A DNA stretch of 64,000 nt from Isoetes taiwanensis. Lineage: Eukaryota; Streptophyta; Lycopodiopsida; Isoetales; Isoetaceae. The notes under the pieces were generated by a model that did not search any database, was not told where the DNA came from, and saw only the letters and a list, made by a program, of their open reading frames with translations. Position numbers and translations under genes: made by a program. The stretch lies in assembly GCA_021234155.1 (NCBI GenBank), contig JAJEKV010000042.1:2977257-3041256 (forward strand). Reading direction: 5' to 3'. Each line of letters begins with the position of its first letter. Positions within the stretch are counted from its first letter, which is position 1. Of this stretch, positions 43,698-57,989 are shown in pieces.

Positions 43698-46585
43698 ATG
43701 TATGTTCAAGACAGATCAATAACGCCCACATGGGAAAGAACAAGGAATGGCAATGTACACGCACCAAAACCAGCTGAGAATACTCAGGCGGACGAGGAAG
43801 AAGAAGAAGATGAGGATGAAGATGAAGAAGAGGAAGAAGACGAGAGAGCGCTTCTCTGGGGCCTAAACTCAAAAGGTTCGTTTTGGAACCATTTCAATGA
43901 TAATCTTCACAAGATCTTGTTCGTTACATTTGCCGTGATGAGTGTACTTATTTTGATTTTGTTAAGAAACAGAAGTGAAACAGCAGCCCTTTTATGTATT
44001 GAATCTGCTTCTAGGGGGGCTGATAGAATTCCTTACCCAGCGGCAGATTTTAGGGGAATTCAATTCCTTGTTGATAAGGGTCCATATGCAGGGGTTAGGG
44101 CAGAGAAATGGATAGTGCTAGTGGTATCAGGTCCTCCTACTATCCAAGTAGAAGAATTGTCTAAATTGGAGGGATGGCAACTGCTAGCTGTGGGGATCTA
44201 TGGGGTGCCAACAAATTGGGCTGTTCCAGGTGCAATATTCTTATCCCTCAAACAACAGAAAGATTTGGGTTATAGAATTGATAACTTTATTGGAGATGGC
44301 TCATATGCAAGGAAGAACATTGGCTATCTTTTCGCAGTTCAGCATGGGGCAAAAGTAATATATGATGCTGATGAGAGTATGTCTGTCATAGGCAGCAATC
44401 TTGCTGAAGTGTTTGACACAGAGTTGAGTGGGACAGAGAGCAGGAGGGAACCACTAATTCAGTATAGGATGGGTGAAAACAGATCTGTGGTTAATCCTTA
44501 CATTCATTTTGGGCAGAGGTCCATGTGGCCTCGTGGTTTTCCTATCAGGCAGATAGCAAAGGAAGGATTAGAAGTTTCATATAATGAAATCACTCGTGGT
44601 AAGCAATTCATTCAACAAGGTATGGTGAATGGTTTACCTGATGTTGATGCTATTTTTTATAATACTCGGAGATCACAAAAGGATCCCATTGAGGTAGTCT
44701 TTGACTCAGCTGCACCTCCAGTTGCGTTACCTCAAGGAACCATGGCCCCCATGAACTCCATCAACACACTTTTTCATGCCCCGGCACTCTGGTCTTTGAT
44801 GCTTCCAATATCAGTAAGCCCCAAGGTGTCTGATATTATAAGAGGTTATTGGGCTCAGCGACTTGTTTGGGAAGTTGGCGGAATGCTTGCACTTTATCCC
44901 CCAACTGTTCATAGGATAGATACAATAAAAGATGTCTTACCAAAAGATGAAAAGTTTTTGCATAAGCATGTGGCAAAGTTGATTAAATTCCTTGTAGCTT
45001 GGAGATCAGGCAAACCATCTCTCTTTCAAAAAATAGTTCATTTGAGCTACCAAATGGCCGAACAAGGTTTCTGGAGTGCAAAGGAAGTGGACTTTACAAT
45101 TGCATGGCTTCAGGATCTTCTTGCAGTAGGGTATCATCAGCCAAGGCTACTGTCCATTGATCTTGACAGAGTCACCCCTTTCCTGTATAATACGGACCAC
45201 AAAACATTTTTGCCTTCAATGTTCCCTTCTGTATACCTAGGAATTCATGAGTACAATGCACTGGAGAAAGAAATGGCTGATTGGATAAAGTGGCGGCGCT
45301 TTTATGGAAATATTGTGCTCATACTCGAATGCTCCTCGAACCAGACTGTGCTGGGCTGGAGAGTGCTCTACAGTCGGTTATTTAAGCATGTTGTGGTGTT
45401 TTCTCAGCGGGGAAACTCAGAACTGGGGGTTCAAAATGGTAGTCAAAAGCAACCATATGAGTAAGTACTTTTTATTCTCATTGCTTCTCAGCAGATTCTA
45501 AAATGGATTTGTAATGGATTTGTGTGCATACATGGAGAACGAATTAACCTTGCAATGCAATGCTTATTTTTACATTTGCAAAGTCACATTGAAGGGAAAA
45601 GAAATGCAAGAAGAGAATAATGTGCACATGAAAAGACTATGCGCCTTATACGTATATTTTAGGTGAGCTCTGGTTTGACATTTTATCTGACAGGATGGTC
45701 GCTGATGTTTTTGATAAGTACCCGCATGCTGATGGATACCTATATATGAAGGATGATGTTGTCTTCAATTACTGGAACCTTGCTTCGTCCAATCGAAATA
45801 AGCTTTGGAGCTTACAAAAGGTATGAAACGGTGAATGAGAAAGATAATTAAAAAAATTACCTTTAAAAGGATGCATTGGAAGCTGGACAAAGGAATGCAG
45901 CATATGATGAGCATTGGAAACACAACTCTAACTGTAGAATGCATTTATCTTGCATTTATTTAATCTTAAAACAGATGCTCCAATTGTCCAAATCAGTAGT
46001 TTACTAAGAGGATAATCTATGGTTGTTTAGTTTCTCAGGAATGCACAAGGATGGAAAAAAAATGTGACTGACTTTTGCCTTTTGCAGGTGAAGACAAAGC
46101 CAAGTGATGCTTGGCAGGTTATTGGATTTAAAAGATCTGGGCCATTTTGGTATTTAACTTATGGTGTGAAAAAAAATATCAAAGCAGCAGTTCATGCTTT
46201 GCCAGCTAGGTTGTTGGGTAATTACAGGAAGTCAATGGATGACTTGCATTTTGTTTACTCAAGCTCAGACATCTTTTATATCCCCCGGAGATATGCTGCA
46301 GATTTCAAGACCTTAGTTTCATCTATTGGTGTCAGAATGAGACTACGACATGAGATTGCAGTTCCTCTATTCTTTTTAGCTCTGGATAGACCAAGCAATT
46401 ACGACCAAGAAGCCTTCAAGAATGTCATTTATTTGTCAGAAAGCACAAGATATGATCCTGCCAAATATTACAGAAAGAGTGGACATATAGTGCATCCATG
46501 GAAAGCAACAACAGAATCTGAACTTGTGAGGATTATTGAGGCTATGTCCATGGCAGATCCCCTCCTCGGAAGTTTTGTATCATAG
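43698..46585 (+). CDS. STELLO-like Golgi glycosyltransferase-type protein
   Basis: Three exons: 43698-45460, 45694-45820 and 46088-46585. GT-AG boundaries and phases agree, giving about 795 residues (Arabidopsis STELLO proteins are slightly shorter). N terminus MYVQDR, then an acidic run of about 17 Glu/Asp (about 33-50), a single transmembrane segment (ILFVTFAVMSVLILILL, about 72-90) and a long lumenal domain: a type II Golgi protein. Family hallmarks are EKWIVLVVS, GWQLLAVG, GYLFAVQHGAKVIYDADE, NPYIHFGQRSMWPRGFP, GKQFIQQG, LPDVDAIFY, RGYWAQRL and the acidic MKDDVVFNYWN. In Arabidopsis the STELLO pair interacts with cellulose synthases in the Golgi and is needed for complex assembly and cellulose content (established). 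The frame is intact, so this is probably a working gene. Confidence 0.92.
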
Positions 46586-47618
46586 GTTTAGTGTAAGAAT
46601 CATTTATTGTGTGCACATATTTGTTTCAGGTAGCATAAATTTATGCTCTACAATTTTTATTTCGAAGATTTGCATTACCTTTCTTTCCTAATATTCTTTA
46701 TCATTTCTGCAACTCCAAAACACCATTATTCCAGTGGGAGAATCATCATTTGTTTTGAAATACTAATGACCAACACACTTCTTACATAGGACCAAGACTC
46801 TGTTTGAATGCTCAAGAAAAGTAATGAAGGCCGAAATTGTTCTATCTTTTCCCCTTCCTCCCTTTTTTTTTTATTTTTCTTTTTTATGTTTAGAATCGTA
46901 GTGACCAAAGTGCAAGTGATCTGTATAACACTGAAGTAACAAGCATGTATGTGTAAACAAGACCAGCAAAAGAAAGTCATGTGCCTTATGAGTTTTTCTG
47001 ATAATACTAGGGACATTGCAGGGCTAGCTACTTTGCATCTGCATTGAATAGAGCTCATTTTATGATTGCAAGGATCTCAGCTATAAAATTAATCAAACAG
47101 GCTTTCAATATTCAAGTCCCATTCATACCCTTTGCCAAATGTCATTCTTCCTGGTGCTTTCACATGGTTATATTATAACAGTGCCCTTGCCCAAATTTAT
47201 CCATTGACGGGCTATCAAAGAGAATAACTCCCCACCCATTTTTACAGATGAGTCTTTTGCAGGCTAACCTCTATTCAGCACTCTCCTGTTCAATCTGCAT
47301 AAAGGCAGCTTCTTGCAATAAACATCAACATTAAGCATGTATGTGCACAAGGCAATGTCATCTAGTAAGATTTAAGTCACTACAGTATAATGTTGTCCAT
47401 ACGCGTTAAAGGCATTTAGATACCAATTTAGTCAACAGATCTATCCACTTTATTATTTTCCAATTTGAAGTTTTAGAATACTTCAAGATTATAATAATAT
47501 GTACACAGAAGAGTCATGGCAAAAGCAAAGGACACCACTGTCCAATCTGCATTCTATAAATGACAAGCCGCTGTTAAATAATGCGGGTTAAAAGACAACT
47601 GTACACGTTGCCAATTTG
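46586..47618. other. intergenic region between convergent genes
   Basis: 3' flank of the STELLO-like gene (plus) and the F-box gene (minus), which converge. No further gene seen; T-rich stretch at about 46861-46885. Confidence 0.5.
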
Positions 47619-48731
47619 CTAGTGTCCTCCAACCTGACATGGTGTGATGTCCAGTCTTGCTTGGAGAAGCAAGCACTGGTTCATGCTGTAAGTTCTAATA
47701 TCAGGTGGATATCCAATCCAGTGCCAAAGCTTTTTAGAGACCCAATAAAAAAGCAACCTGGTCGGATTACTTCCAACAAAATAGATAAAATCATCCTGGC
47801 CAATGCATAAAAATTTTCTGGACACATTTCCAAGCAGCATTTGACACAGTCCCTCTGGCATCATTGCTATAAATTTCCACTCTGTATTGCAAAGCTCCCA
47901 CATACAGATGGCATAAGCATTTTGTAAATTAGTGCCCCCAATTAAAAGAAGGAAGCCATGGTGGTTTATAAGCTTTATAGACATAATATTAGAGGAAACT
48001 GGAGGTTGAACCATTGTGCATACTTTGGTGTGAAGGTCAAAAGCCGCAATATCAGATACAGGCTTCTTTCTTATTACACCATACAGTGTACTATTAATAA
48101 CAATGCCCATTGATATAGGTCTATCCAAGTGCATAACACCTATTCTATTCCAGCAATTTCTAGTAGAATCAAACGTGTCCACTGTAACATGGTGTACTGA
48201 ATTTTCTGACACCAAAGATGAACCTGCTATAATGATCTCATATGACTTGCTTTCTGCCTGTACAACCAAATCCATCACTACAAAAACATACCTGAACAAA
48301 TCTGGAGGTTTTGAAATTCTTTTACATGTTCGATTGAGAGGATTGCAAATAAATAAGTAGTCCTGATCTGAACCATCAGGCATCAAACACACAAGTCCAC
48401 CTTTGGAAGCAAACATCCTACTTGAGGGCAGATACAGAGGCAATTTGATCCATATCTGGGACAATGGATCATATGCCAATCCAATTCCTGAACATGCTTG
48501 AGGAAATAACATAAACCACGGCATTCTACAGCATGCATACTCATCATTGAATACTCTAGAGGATACTAAAGTATGCCAATCTCTACACACTACAGCCATT
48601 TTTAATAAGCTAGGAACGGGCAATGAGAGAAAGGCTCTTTCTAGCAAATGCAGAGGAAATTCCCCCCATACCTCATAATCAATTTTGCCAGATTTGTTAG
48701 ATCCGCGTTGTTCTTCCTTCTCCAGATCCAT
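47619..48731 (-). CDS. F-box protein with kelch-like C-terminal region
   Basis: Single-exon minus-strand ORF of about 370 residues from the ATG at 48731 (MDLEKEEQRG). The frame stays open about 120 bp further upstream, but without an ATG. The F-box is FPLHLLERAFLSLPVPSLLK plus VCRDWHTLVSS (about residues 24-60), the Skp1-binding motif of SCF ubiquitin ligases. After it comes PWFMLFPQ...GLAYDPLSQIW and a region with repeated beta-type blocks (LLIGGTN, VCTMVQPP), as in plant F-box/kelch or F-box-associated proteins. The target is unknown. Sequence around its 5' end (48806-48920) recurs at 52240 and 54100. Confidence 0.85.
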   Translation of the reverse strand: MDLEKEEQRGSNKSGKIDYEVWGEFPLHLLERAFLSLPVPSLLKMAVVCRDWHTLVSSRVFNDEYACCRMPWFMLFPQACSGIGLAYDPLSQIWIKLPLYLPSSRMFASKGGLVCLMPDGSDQDYLFICNPLNRTCKRISKPPDLFRYVFVVMDLVVQAESKSYEIIIAGSSLVSENSVHHVTVDTFDSTRNCWNRIGVMHLDRPISMGIVINSTLYGVIRKKPVSDIAAFDLHTKVCTMVQPPVSSNIMSIKLINHHGFLLLIGGTNLQNAYAICMWELCNTEWKFIAMMPEGLCQMLLGNVSRKFLCIGQDDFIYFVGSNPTRLLFYWVSKKLWHWIGYPPDIRTYSMNQCLLLQARLDITPCQVGGH

Positions 48732-50070
48732 CAGACCTAATTGAGCATAAGGGCCCACGGATCCGACAGGATTCTTCCATCCAACCACATATCTGGAAGG
48801 TAAGATAGCTTTTGCGACCAAATTAAGATCGGAGATGCGAATTGGCTCTTACAGATCCAAGACCGAATAACATATTCCTTGAATATATTCGACATGTATC
48901 TTGCACCAACATTTTTGGGTTGCCCTTAGGGGATGTTTTGAATATAATATGCTATACAATATTCTATATACGCGGTTGCGATTGTCGGGGATTAGTTAGG
49001 GTTTTTGTGACACTTTGTGATACTTAAACAGCAAAGATTTGTTTGGGATGTCTTTGACAGTAGAGATTGTTTGGGTCTTCTTTGGATAGCTATGCAATCT
49101 CCTCCGGCAATGACAATGGCATGGGCGAGGGCAGCGGCAGCGGCAGTCTTCCCGGCAACATCTCAGCTAAAGCTATCTACAGGGACCCAGGCTCGGCCGC
49201 GTGCTTGGCCAGGTTCGGATTAGCACACAATTGGCTCAGCTATGGGTTCCTTCTGGCCATGGCCGGATTGTTTTTTTTTTTCCCGTTCGTCTTTTTCCTT
49301 GATCTAGCAGTTTCGCTGGCCAAATCATGCTATTCTAGACAATTTGATTTATCTGGTTCTAGCCTTTCATGAGTTGCCGAAGGAGTAAAAAAATTGCCTT
49401 AAGAGCCAATTTGACAGATTTGATGGGTTGAGTATGAAGGACCATGCTCAAGTGAGTTCTGAATCTTGCAGCAGGTGCTTAAGGTGATTTGCAGGTTCCA
49501 AATATTGTTTTAGATATTTCCATTCAACAGGTTAGAGTATTAGTCATAACAGAGGATTTCCATCGAAGATTCTGGTCTGGGTATTGTCCTATGTTTTGTT
49601 TTCTTGAAAGAGTCAAAGATAGTAAAGCAGACTTACTTTCTTTTCTTTGTTTATTTATGTTATCTAATCCACTAGCTCTCTTGATGTACTTATGCTCAGC
49701 AGCAGCTATATATCCAGCTTTAGTCGAACTCATGTGACTCCTGCTTATTACTTTAGATACTCGCATCTCCCCCATCCTTCTTTAGATACTTTTGAACCGG
49801 ATCTAATCTAAGGAGAAGATTGTACTGATTGCAAATTTCACACCTCTTTTTGAAAGAAGATTTTTGTCTTTTGAAGGGTTTTAAACTCGGACTTTTGAGG
49901 AGACATATGGCCCCCTATCCATTGTAGTATGATACCTATATAACCTCATTCTATTAGTAATGTTCTGCATGAATATTCTATCTGGCATTTTTGTTGTCTC
50001 ACATTGTTAACAAATTTGAATCTGATATTATTGGTCGGACAAGATTGTAGGTAATGCTAGTAGTATTACC
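48732..50070. other. upstream region shared by F-box gene and COQ5 fragment
   Basis: An ORF at 49067-49372 (Gly/Ser-rich, then a strongly hydrophobic Phe/Leu segment) has no recognised family and a weak start. Otherwise no supported gene. 48806-48920 is a dispersed repeat. Confidence 0.4.
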
Positions 50071-50081
50071 ATGTTGCGATC

Positions 50082-50815
<734 letters not shown>

Positions 50816-51534
50816 TACGTAAAATCCGAGTGGACCACTTTCTGCTCCCGTATCCACTCACCTGATGACATGTGGCATCAAATTCTTTTCCAGACATGTA
50901 GAGTAAGGTTTTAGAATTTTTTGCAGAATATTTTTTGAAATGTAGAGTAAGGTTTTTTTTACTATCGATTTCTTACCACAGGTTTTTAAAATAAAGGAGC
51001 TCGCAAGGAGGCCACGACCATCTCAACAAAAAAAAGCCATGCACTCTGCTTACAGAGCTGAAAGCATAAAAATCGCAGCCTACTCTGCCTATTTATTTCC
51101 TTTATCGATATTCATCGCATTTCAAGTTCAACGCAGATGAATGACAGAAGAAAGAGCTTTTAGTTTTATAACCCTCAAAGACCAAGTCCGGAAAGATCTC
51201 TGCAAGAAACAAATGAAACAGAGCTAAAAACAAGGTTTGCTATTAAATATCATCTTACTAGAAACAGAGGACTTTGCAAGAACAAGAACTAAACAAAAAT
51301 ACTTCAAGATTACAAAAAAGAAGTAGTTGGAATGTCACAAGAAGGCGCTTCTTAGCACAGACAAATAAACAAGAAGAAAAAAGGGAAAAAAGACACCACA
51401 AACTCGCTGCAACAGCGCCGAAAGCTCTTGCAGCCTACACCTAAGGTCACGCACTCCAAAGCCACCGAATACATTCTGGCGCCAACAAAAACGAAGCAAA
51501 TGAAGCCTTAGTGCCATGGCCAGAGCTCTAGCCG
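50816..51534. other. region without supported genes
   Basis: No ORF or repeat with recognisable content; poly-T and poly-A runs only. Confidence 0.4.
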
Positions 51535-52239
51535 TCTTTATCATTATCATCTCCAATGAGAAAGAAAGTGATCTACCTTTGTGTGGGGTGATATTTCTGT
51601 CTAGTTCTTCCTAGCCTGCTGCTTCAACAGATTTCTTTTATGAGCAATTATTTGGTGAAGGAATAGAGCTATATATTTCTGGTCCTCATTATAAAGAAAA
51701 ATCCACACATGTGATGGACTTTGCTCTTGATAGGTGTGTGGTTCCGATCACCCATCAGCTAAGCGGGGCATGACAGCCGCACCTCGTTCATCTCTCGCCA
51801 CCTCACAGTCTGTCCCTCGTGCTTGGCGTGATCGAGCATGGCATGCATGAGTAGGCACTAAACGAAACTAAACGACTATAGGTGACCTAACGGTCGCCCT
51901 CGGAACCACGTTCGTGAGCTGGCGGTTTCTCTGGATAAGAACTGGATGGGGCAAGAAAGCACTGCTTTTAAGTCGTTTAAGATTAATTTGACTTCCATTG
52001 CTATTAAATTAGGAATAATGCTCCTTTTTTTAAGGATGAAAGAAAAAGCTTTTTAATTAAATATAAAACTTATAGAACAGAATGTACATGTCTCATCTAA
52101 CTGTGTAAGCATAAGAAAATTCCTCGAGCATGAAGCACAATCTACTTAGACTAATGATAAAAATCAATTTGAAGATACTGAACATATAAGTTCCTCAATT
52201 TTGGCTCAAGGGATTCATAAGCCATCAGTATCTTAGCCC

Positions 52240-52460
52240 ATGTCACCAAAATAAGATCAAAGATGCGAATTGACTCTTATGGATCCAAATCCAAGGCGGA
52301 ATAATGTATTCCTTGAATATATTTGACATGTATCTTGCACCAACATATTCTGGCAACAGTAATTGTTTATATCCATATTCGATCATTAAGTACCACGTTG
52401 AGTGCAAGTTTTCAATGATAATGTTTATGACTAAATCCCCTTTATGGCTAAATCCTATAA
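52240..52460. repeat. dispersed repeat copy shared with the F-box 5' region
   Basis: Contains AGATGCGAATTGACTCTTAT and ATTCCTTGAATATATTTGACATGTATCTTGCACCAACAT in part; near-identical to 48806-48920 and to 54095-54310. Minus reading in the 54.1-kb copy gives SDLNLVARAHILMAYE, in the same frame position as the F-box upstream extension. Confidence 0.7.
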
Positions 52461-52596
52461 AATTTGTCTTGTGAGATTAGATCTCAACCACCACAATGCC
52501 AAACTTAAGAATAGAACACTCAGCATACAAAATACAACGGAAACATTTAATTTCAATGTTGAATATGTAATGGTCACATGGAAGAAAAGCAAACAA

Positions 52597-52666
52597 CTAA
52601 GCAATGTAGTGTGGTGTGTGGTCACATGTCCAGTTGGATGCTGCCTAGTGGCGTGACGTTAAAATA

Positions 52667-52764
<98 letters not shown>
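52597..52764 (+). mobile_element. SINE 3' fragment with about 24 TATC repeats
   Basis: Same body as at 36806-36866 (AAGCAATGTAGTGTGGTGTG ... TGACGTTAAAATAC), then a pure TATC array at about 52667-52764. It is absent at the matching position in duplicate B, so it inserted after the duplication or was lost from B. Confidence 0.8.
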
Positions 52765-52765
<1 letters not shown>

Positions 52766-54425
52766 AAAATATAATAATTTAAAGAAGCAACACGCAATTA
52801 AGAAGAGGCTCCTCGAGAATCCCAAACATGTCCAAGAGGCCAAAAAATTGAAATCATACATGTGTTCTTTGCATGGCTCTCTCCAAGACCTCCAATGCAG
52901 CAACGATTGCAACCTATAGGACCAACATACAATACAAAATTCTCCATGTTTTATCAAGCCTCACCCTTTAAGAAATAAAAGCTTATCTACAATTTAAATT
53001 CCCCATGATTAAGATCATGGTAAATTCCCTTAGATCACATCAAAAATAACATACGTTTGATGGCGCAATCACCTCGCCACCACACTTTACAAACACAAAG
53101 AAATACAAGATTCTGAATAAAATTAACAAATGCCAATTATGGTGTAGTAATCCACATTTAGAGGGATGTGCTCTGTATTCAAAAGTAAAGGGACATCCGG
53201 TCTAAAGATGTCAGTAGAGTCATCACCATCAAATGAGGCCTCTGTCTCATTCTTTGTGTGCGCATCATTCCAGTACCTGCATCTTCTCTTCCTAATCCTG
53301 TCGATTGATCTAATGCCCTCACCTAAGCTGTGAATGAAACATGCTATGTCCTTCACAGAAGCAACATGAGGCATGCAAGCAATTTTTCAAGCGACATGCA
53401 CACGATCCTTTTCGATATAACTAGAATTGTTTGGAATTATCAAAACACTGGAGAAGGAGAAAGTACATGTTTCATTTTCGTAACAATGCGAATCAAACTA
53501 GGATTCAACCTACCACTACCTGATAGGTTTCGAAGTCGATTGCCCAATTTATGTGGTTAAGATCTTCAGTGCCATACATGGCATAAAGCAGTTTCCCTTC
53601 CATAACAGTTACCTCTCTTGGAATCGAAATAGAGGACCTAGGAAGAAGTCTTGACTTTCGTATATCATTATTATCACCTTCAATGAGAAAGAGAGTAATT
53701 TGTCTTTGTGTGGGGTGATAACACTGTCTAGTTCTTCCCCCATTCTGCTTCAGCAAATTTCTTCCAAAGAAGAAATCGTGCAATGTGTGATGGTCTTCGC
53801 TCTTAGCAAGCGTGTTAACACTGTTTTTAAGTTGTTTAAGTTCAATTTCATTTTCATTTGCTATTTAATAAGGAAGAATGCTTCCCTTTTTTTTTTTGGA
53901 AGGATGAAAGCAAAACTTTATTAATCCGATATAAAAACTACAGAATTTACATGTCTCATCTAAGATGCCACATCTACTCAACCCTGAAGCACAATCTACT
54001 TGGATTAATGATAAAAATCAATTTGAAGATACTGAATCTAAATAAGTTCCCTCACTTCTAGCTCAAAGAAGGAACACTCATAAGCCATCAATATATGAGC
54101 CCGAGCCACCAAATTAAGATCGGAGATGCTAATTGGCTCTTTTGAATTTAAGGCCGAACATATTTCTTAAATATAATGTGATACGTAGCTTGCACCAACA
54201 TTTTCTAGCAATGATATGTATTTATATTCGTATTTGATTGTTAGGTCCCATGTGGTCTTGAGTTCAATTTTCAATGATAATTTGTTTATGACTAAATCCC
54301 CTTTATGGCTAATAGAATATGCCTTGCGAGATTAGATATCAACCACCACGATGCCAAACTTAAAAATAGAACACTCAGCATATAAAATACAATGGAAACA
54401 TTTAATTTCGATGTTGAATACGTAA

Positions 54426-54700
54426 AAACCAGGTACGTTCAATTCTTGCCCCTGCGCCAATCAGATCATGCCATTTGGCAAGTTTCAAATCAAGAATCCT
54501 GGGTTCATCACTGCGATTCCTGTTTTACTTGCATTCCGGAAGCGCATCCTTTGTTTACTTGCATTCGGGCAAGATTACCCCCAGATTCACCGATTTACCA
54601 AGATTCCGGCCGATCTTTACTTGTATTCTGGATTCAAGAATTGAACGTTCCTTGTTTCCACGTTATAGGAAAGCCCATTTAGTGGGCTTTCCTATATACA
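54426..54700. mobile_element. MITE-like foldback insertion
   Basis: Terminal inverted repeats of 23 bp with two mismatches (54426-54448 and 54635-54657; core ACGTTCAATTCTTG/CAAGAATTGAACGT). A second perfect hairpin follows: TATAGGAAAGCCCA (54664-54677), loop TTTAG, and its complement (54683-54696). The whole is missing from duplicate A. A TAA flanks each side (54423-54425, 54701-54703), compatible with a 3-bp target duplication. Confidence 0.7.
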
Positions 54701-55122
54701 TAACAGTCACATAGAAGAAAAGCTTTTCACCTTGAAATATAATAATCTAGAGAACCAACACTTAATCAAGAAGAGGCTCCTTGGGAATCGAATCCAAGCA
54801 CATCCATAAAGCCAGAAAATTGAAATCATACATGTAGTCTGTCTCTCCCCAAGATCTCCAATACAACAATGATTTCAACCTATAGGACTAACATACGAGT
54901 CAAAATTCCCTAGGCTTTATCACCCTCTAAGAAACAAAAGCTCATCTGCAATTTAGATCACATCAGAAATGGCATATATTTGATGATGCAACCACTTGAT
55001 CACCACATTTTCTAACACACAAGGAAATACAAGATTATGAATAAAATTAACAAACGTCAATGGTGTAGTAATCCACATTTAAGGGGATTTAAGGCGGTCT
55101 ACTCTGCACTCAAAGGTAAAGA

Positions 55123-55166
55123 AGATAAGATAAGATAAGATAAGATAAGATAAGATAAGATAAGAG
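55123..55166. repeat. ATAAG pentanucleotide microsatellite
   Basis: About 8 copies in duplicate B, absent at the matching point of duplicate A (about 53190). Confidence 0.85.
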
Positions 55167-55439
55167 ACATCTGACCTAAAGATATATGTCAGCAAGGCCA
55201 TCAACATCAAATGTTACCTCTGTCTCATTCTTTGTGTGCGCATCATCCCAGAACATACATCTTCTCTCTCCAATCCTATCAATTGGTTGATGATAATTCA
55301 TATCATATTCTGTTACTTGTTGATTGTACATTAGAATTGGTTTTCCATGGTCATATGTACATGTTTCCCCTTGTTTGGTTTAATGGCTAGTCCATTAGGT
55401 TAGCAATTAAGAGATCTTGTGTTCAAGTTTCTGGGGTTC

Positions 55440-56400
<961 letters not shown>

Positions 56401-56600
56401 TGCTCTTATTGAGCCGAATTTGGCAGCGCTCACATGGCTATCCCATCTTGCTTGTATAAATTCATCTACTCATGCTCTTGATAGCTTTGTCTGTTGTGTA
56501 ATTGCAAATCCATCATTGTCTTATACTGCAAGGTTGATTTCAAATTCCAACACTGTATCAGAGCGAGTTCATTTCGGCAAGCAGACTTGGGGCTAGTTTA

Positions 56601-57629
56601 TTGAATTCTGTGGATGTCTACAGGGGTGAACCTAGTTTTCAGGTTTGGAAGGAGAAGGTTGAGCATATCCTTAAGACTGAAGTATTATGGAGTTTAATTG
56701 TAGATATAACTTCTAGTTCTGCTGCTTCTACTTCTGGCATTGTAACAGCAGTTGATGCATCTATATCCGAAGGAAGCTCAATAGCAGCAGCTAGTGGTGG
56801 AAGTAATGCCCTTTCTAATGAAACAAAATATTTGCAAGCTCAAGCCATCATTACAAGATAGGCCGCTCCTTCAATTCTATTGAAGACGAGGTAAAAATCT
56901 TAAAGAAATGTAGTCTTATTTGTTAAAGTAGTTTCAAGTTAAGACTTCTTCACAATTAAATGTTTTGGATAAAGAGCCGAGAGAGATGAAGCTGCGTGAT
57001 AAAGATAAAGTGACAGAGCTTTTCTAAACCTTTGATAGTCTAGTAGCAGATATGGAAGGTGTTGGAACTATTCTTACAGATAAATTCCAAGTCTTGTCAA
57101 TCTCAAGAGCTACGGAAGATTAATTTGAGAATTTAGCTACCCTGATAAGAAATATTGCTACAACAAGAGAAAAGCAGAAGAAATGATGAGGATAGAGTTT
57201 GACAAAAAAACTTTGGCTGAAAAGAGGAAGAAAGGCAAGAGATTTTGTACTCTAGCAGGTCCAAGTCTTGAGGTGGAAGTAGTCCCAAGGGAAGAGGAGG
57301 ACGAATTGGTCCTTGCTTTAATTGTGATTTGTATGGTCACCTTAAGGTGGATTGCCCCAAGCTTAGGAAAATTGGATGTTATAATTGCGGGGAAAAAGAG
57401 GCATGTTTCTGCAACCTGTTATAGCCCTAGCAGACAAGGATCTAAGGGAAGAGGAAGGTCTTTCCAGCATGGTGGAAAGTCTTCATTTCGAGGAAGAGGT
57501 AGTAGAAAGAATATAGTTTTAAGTATTGCACAAGAGATTGTAGAGGAAGAACAAGGTGAGGATGCTGAGGTATATAACTATGGTATTTTGTCTGTTGAGA
57601 AAAATCATATTACTGATCGATTTGGGTGA
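56601..57629 (+). pseudogene. copia gag with zinc knuckles, then protease
   Basis: The N-terminal gag reads FQVWKEKVEHILKTEVLW (56636 on), followed by a Ser/Ala-rich segment. Frames then break. At about 57306-57420 two CCHC knuckles are seen in one frame (CFNCDLYGHLKVDC, then a damaged second starting CYNCGE). A basic Arg/Gly tail (GRGRSFQHGGKSSFRGRG) follows in another frame. The protease motif DDFLIIDSGAE lies at about 57628-57660, just after this span. Several frameshifts make it non-functional. Confidence 0.75.
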
Positions 57630-57989
57630 TGATTTTCTCATCATAGATAGCGGAGCTGAAAGATGTGTACATCTTCAGCTAAACTGCTCAAGCAATAGGT
57701 AGGTCAAGCTTCATGTCATATGCAGCTTGATGATGATGGTTTGCAGAGTGTACAAGATACTGGAGTCGTATTTATTTGGAAGGAAGAAAAGTTGATCTCA
57801 AAAATGTTTTGTGTGTATTTGGCTTGTAAGAAATTTAATTTCTGTTGCCGAGCTTGTTGATCTAGGGTACAAGCTTTTGTTTGATAAGCTTGAATGTAAA
57901 GTTTACCTTGATAATAAAATAAAGTTTGTGGGCAAATGAGTTGGAAACTTATTTGGTTTCAGTTCTAGCATAGCATGAGTTAATATGGC

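Larger units (their letters stand above)
51535..55290. repeat. tandem segmental duplication (51535-53305 and 53660-55290)
   Basis: Copy A and copy B share, in the same order: a block with TTTGTGTGGGGTGATA (51575; 53705); TACATGTCTCATCTAA (52085; 53948); AAGATCAAAGATGCGAATTG / AAGATCGGAGATGCTAATTG; a TGACTAAATCCCCTTTATGG block; AACATTTAATTTC; and CTCATTCTTTGTGTGCGCAT. Copy A carries a SINE tail with a long TATC array. Copy B carries a 275-bp foldback insertion and an ATAAG microsatellite. Minus-strand fragments (53123-53374 and 53505-53783) look like decayed exons but are not identified. Confidence 0.8.

Noticed and set aside
49067-49372. Gly/Ser-rich ORF with a hydrophobic segment
   Set aside because: Start and end not supported and no family recognised; the hydrophobic run comes from a poly-T stretch.
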